This document shows, in pieces, positions 13,781 through 14,355 of a DNA stretch of 14,355 nt (the first letter of the stretch is position 1; each line of letters opens with the position of its first letter). The translations under genes and the position numbers were made by a program. Source of the DNA: Marinosulfonomonas sp. (GTDB taxonomy: Bacteria > Pseudomonadota > Alphaproteobacteria > Rhodobacterales > Rhodobacteraceae); NCBI GenBank assembly GCA_026989405.1, contig JALSJL010000326.1, positions 1 through 14,355 on the forward strand, read 5' to 3'. A model generated the notes under the pieces. The model worked only from the letters and a program-made list of their open reading frames with translations. It had not been told where the DNA came from and searched no databases.

Positions 13781-14017
13781 ATGGAACCAATGTTGAATTT
13801 TGGCCAAGCGTTAGAACACTTGAAGAGTGGCCGGCGTGTTGCGCGCACCGGATGGAATGGCAAAGGTATGTGGCTTGACCTTCAGGTGCCAGATGAGAAT
13901 AGCAAGATGACACTGCCGTATATCTATATGAAAACGGCAGACAATCAGCTCGTGCCATGGTTAGCCAGCCAAACAGATATGCTTGCTGATGACTGGGGTG
14001 TTATCGAGTTGGTTTAA
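13781..14017 (+). CDS. tad2: Tad2-like (DUF2829) Thoeris anti-defence protein
   Basis: A 78-residue protein; ATG 13781 lies 9 bases after TAGGAG; a second ATG at 13790 is possible. The whole length fits the DUF2829/Tad2 pattern: NFGQALEHLKSGRRVARTGWNGKG, then MWLDLQVP, LPYIYMKTADNQLVPWLASQ, and the ending TDMLADDWGVIEL. The RTGWNGKG, PYIYMKTAD and VPWLASQTDMLA(D/E)DW blocks are the family's signature. Known Tad2 proteins form tetramers that sequester the Thoeris signal 1''-3' gcADPR, and some also hold cyclic dinucleotides. It follows the Acb2/Tad1-like gene by 4 bases and ends before a strong terminator, so the two make a small co-transcribed unit. The family call is firm; actual activity against a given Thoeris system is inference. 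Confidence 0.9.
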   Translation: MEPMLNFGQALEHLKSGRRVARTGWNGKGMWLDLQVPDENSKMTLPYIYMKTADNQLVPWLASQTDMLADDWGVIELV

Positions 14018-14042
14018 CCCCAAAGCACGCACCAAACCTAGT

Positions 14043-14081
14043 AAGGCCTCACATCACCTTGTGGGGCCTTTATCTTTTTTC
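14043..14081 (+). terminator. Strong rho-independent terminator after the Tad2-like gene
   Basis: Arms AAGGCCTCACA (14043-14053) and TGTGGGGCCTT (14060-14070) pair over 11 positions with one G-T, with a 6-base loop, followed by TATCTTTTTTC. It lies 26 bases after the tad2 stop and would separate this part of the operon from the capsid gene. Confidence 0.85.
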
Positions 14082-14095
14082 TTGACAAATTGTCA
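14082..14095. promoter_or_regulatory. 13-bp palindrome overlapping a TTGACA box, candidate operator/promoter
   Basis: TTGACA (14082-14087) matches a consensus -35 box, and TGACAAATTGTCA (14083-14095) is a perfect palindrome around a central A. A matching -10 box at the usual distance is absent (TCGGGT at 14105-14110), so a promoter read by the host sigma-70 enzyme is unproven. A repressor or activator site is possible. Confidence 0.35.
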
Positions 14096-14097
14096 TT

Positions 14098-14255
14098 TTC
14101 GGAGTCGGGTGGGCGTACCGGGGATCGCTGCGCAAGCTCGCGTCCGGGTGGCCGCAGGAAGTAGACTGCCGAGTAGATCGCGTAACGGTCAGAGCGGGTC
14201 CGGAGCATAGCAGCCGGGTATCCCCTTCGAAAAACTCAATTCAACTTTGTTTTTC
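14098..14255 (+). other. GC-rich non-coding leader before the capsid gene, possibly structured RNA
   Basis: About 130 GC-rich bases followed by an AT-rich stretch that leads to the capsid ribosome site. Possible pairings include GGGGAT (14120-14125) with ATCCCC (14220-14225) closing the whole segment, a local hairpin at 14122-14145 (GGA/TCC outside GCG/CGC), and GCAG/CTGC at 14154-14169. GTCCGG and CCGG recur several times. I match it to no known RNA family. It may be a 5' leader that sets capsid expression, or a separate small RNA. Confidence 0.35.
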
Positions 14256-14266
14256 AGGAGGGGCCA

Positions 14267-14355
14267 ATGTCCTTTGACCAGCGCGTAGAAGCGCACCAAC
14301 GCCTAATGTATGGCGATAATTTCATGCTCGCGACCCAGCAACTGGGTTCCAAACT
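14267..14355 (+). CDS. Start of probable major capsid protein (truncated by window edge)
   Basis: ATG 14267 has AGGAGG at 14256-14261 five bases upstream, the strongest ribosome site in the window, as expected for a very highly made protein. The 29 visible complete codons read MSFDQRVEAHQRLMYGDNFM followed by LATQQLGSK. A start with RLMYGDN...QQ.GSKL resembles the N-terminus of major capsid proteins in this kind of phage operon, and the place after the scaffold agrees. Only the first tenth or so of the gene is in the window, so the call rests mainly on position and this short match. Confidence 0.65.
   Translation, partial: MSFDQRVEAHQRLMYGDNFMLATQQLGSK

Noticed and set aside
13983..14210. 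75-codon forward open frame after tad2
   Set aside because: It crosses the strong terminator and the GC-rich leader, has an internal start in tad2 without a ribosome site, and its sequence is Ser/Arg-rich without motifs.
14098..14230. tRNA, hammerhead or HDV-like ribozyme in the capsid leader
   Set aside because: TTCGAAA at 14226 recalls a T-loop, but no acceptor or anticodon arms fit. No CUGAUGA/GAAA hammerhead core or convincing HDV-type nested stems were found by eye.

Overview
The window is a contiguous piece of a tailed double-stranded DNA phage or prophage. It carries the head and packaging set of a short-tailed, T7-like phage: terminase, a portal of the podoviral head-to-tail connector type, a scaffold and the start of a probable major capsid gene. 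The moderately GC-rich sequence, the codon use and the protein style fit an alphaproteobacterial host (Rhodospirillales-like, perhaps Thalassospira). That host guess is inference: no integrase, tRNA or att site is visible, so prophage and free phage cannot be told apart.

Layout. (1) 1-1270: the tail of an unrecognised gene; a leftward DUF4145 gene with a Cys-rich N-terminus; and a rightward small gene whose start overlaps it head-to-head. A probable terminator ends this block. (2) 1311-6428: a tightly packed rightward replication operon in which most junctions are 4-base ATGA overlaps. It holds two small unknown proteins, a protein with two SANT/Myb-like domains, a Toprim primase, one or two tiny ORFs, a two-helix membrane peptide and an SF3-like/AAA+ helicase. 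(3) 6429-6919: a 491-base gap with 13 copies of the heptamer GTGCAAC/GTTGCAC in a near-mirror layout, next to an 84 percent AT tract. This is a strong candidate for an iteron origin of replication. (4) 6920-13531: a packaging and head operon: AT-hook protein (likely small terminase), a small ORF with a nine-G run, large terminase, a Lys/Ala-repeat protein, a GNAT-like protein, a small head-region peptide, the portal, a 103-residue unknown and the scaffold.

(5) 13576-14017: two adjacent small genes between scaffold and capsid that look like counter-defence sponges. The first resembles the Acb2/Tad1 hairpin family and the second is a clear Tad2 (DUF2829) homologue. Known members of these families sequester the signalling nucleotides of Thoeris and CBASS immunity. 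Both in tandem inside a structural operon, closed by a strong terminator, is the most interesting feature here. (6) 14018-14266: terminator, a 13-bp palindrome overlapping a TTGACA box, and a GC-rich, possibly structured leader before the capsid gene, which runs off the window end.

How it works together (inference): the primase, helicase and SANT-like protein would act at the iteron region to start replication. Terminase, portal and scaffold then build and fill the capsid. The Tad1/Tad2-like pair would protect the infection from nucleotide-signalling defences.
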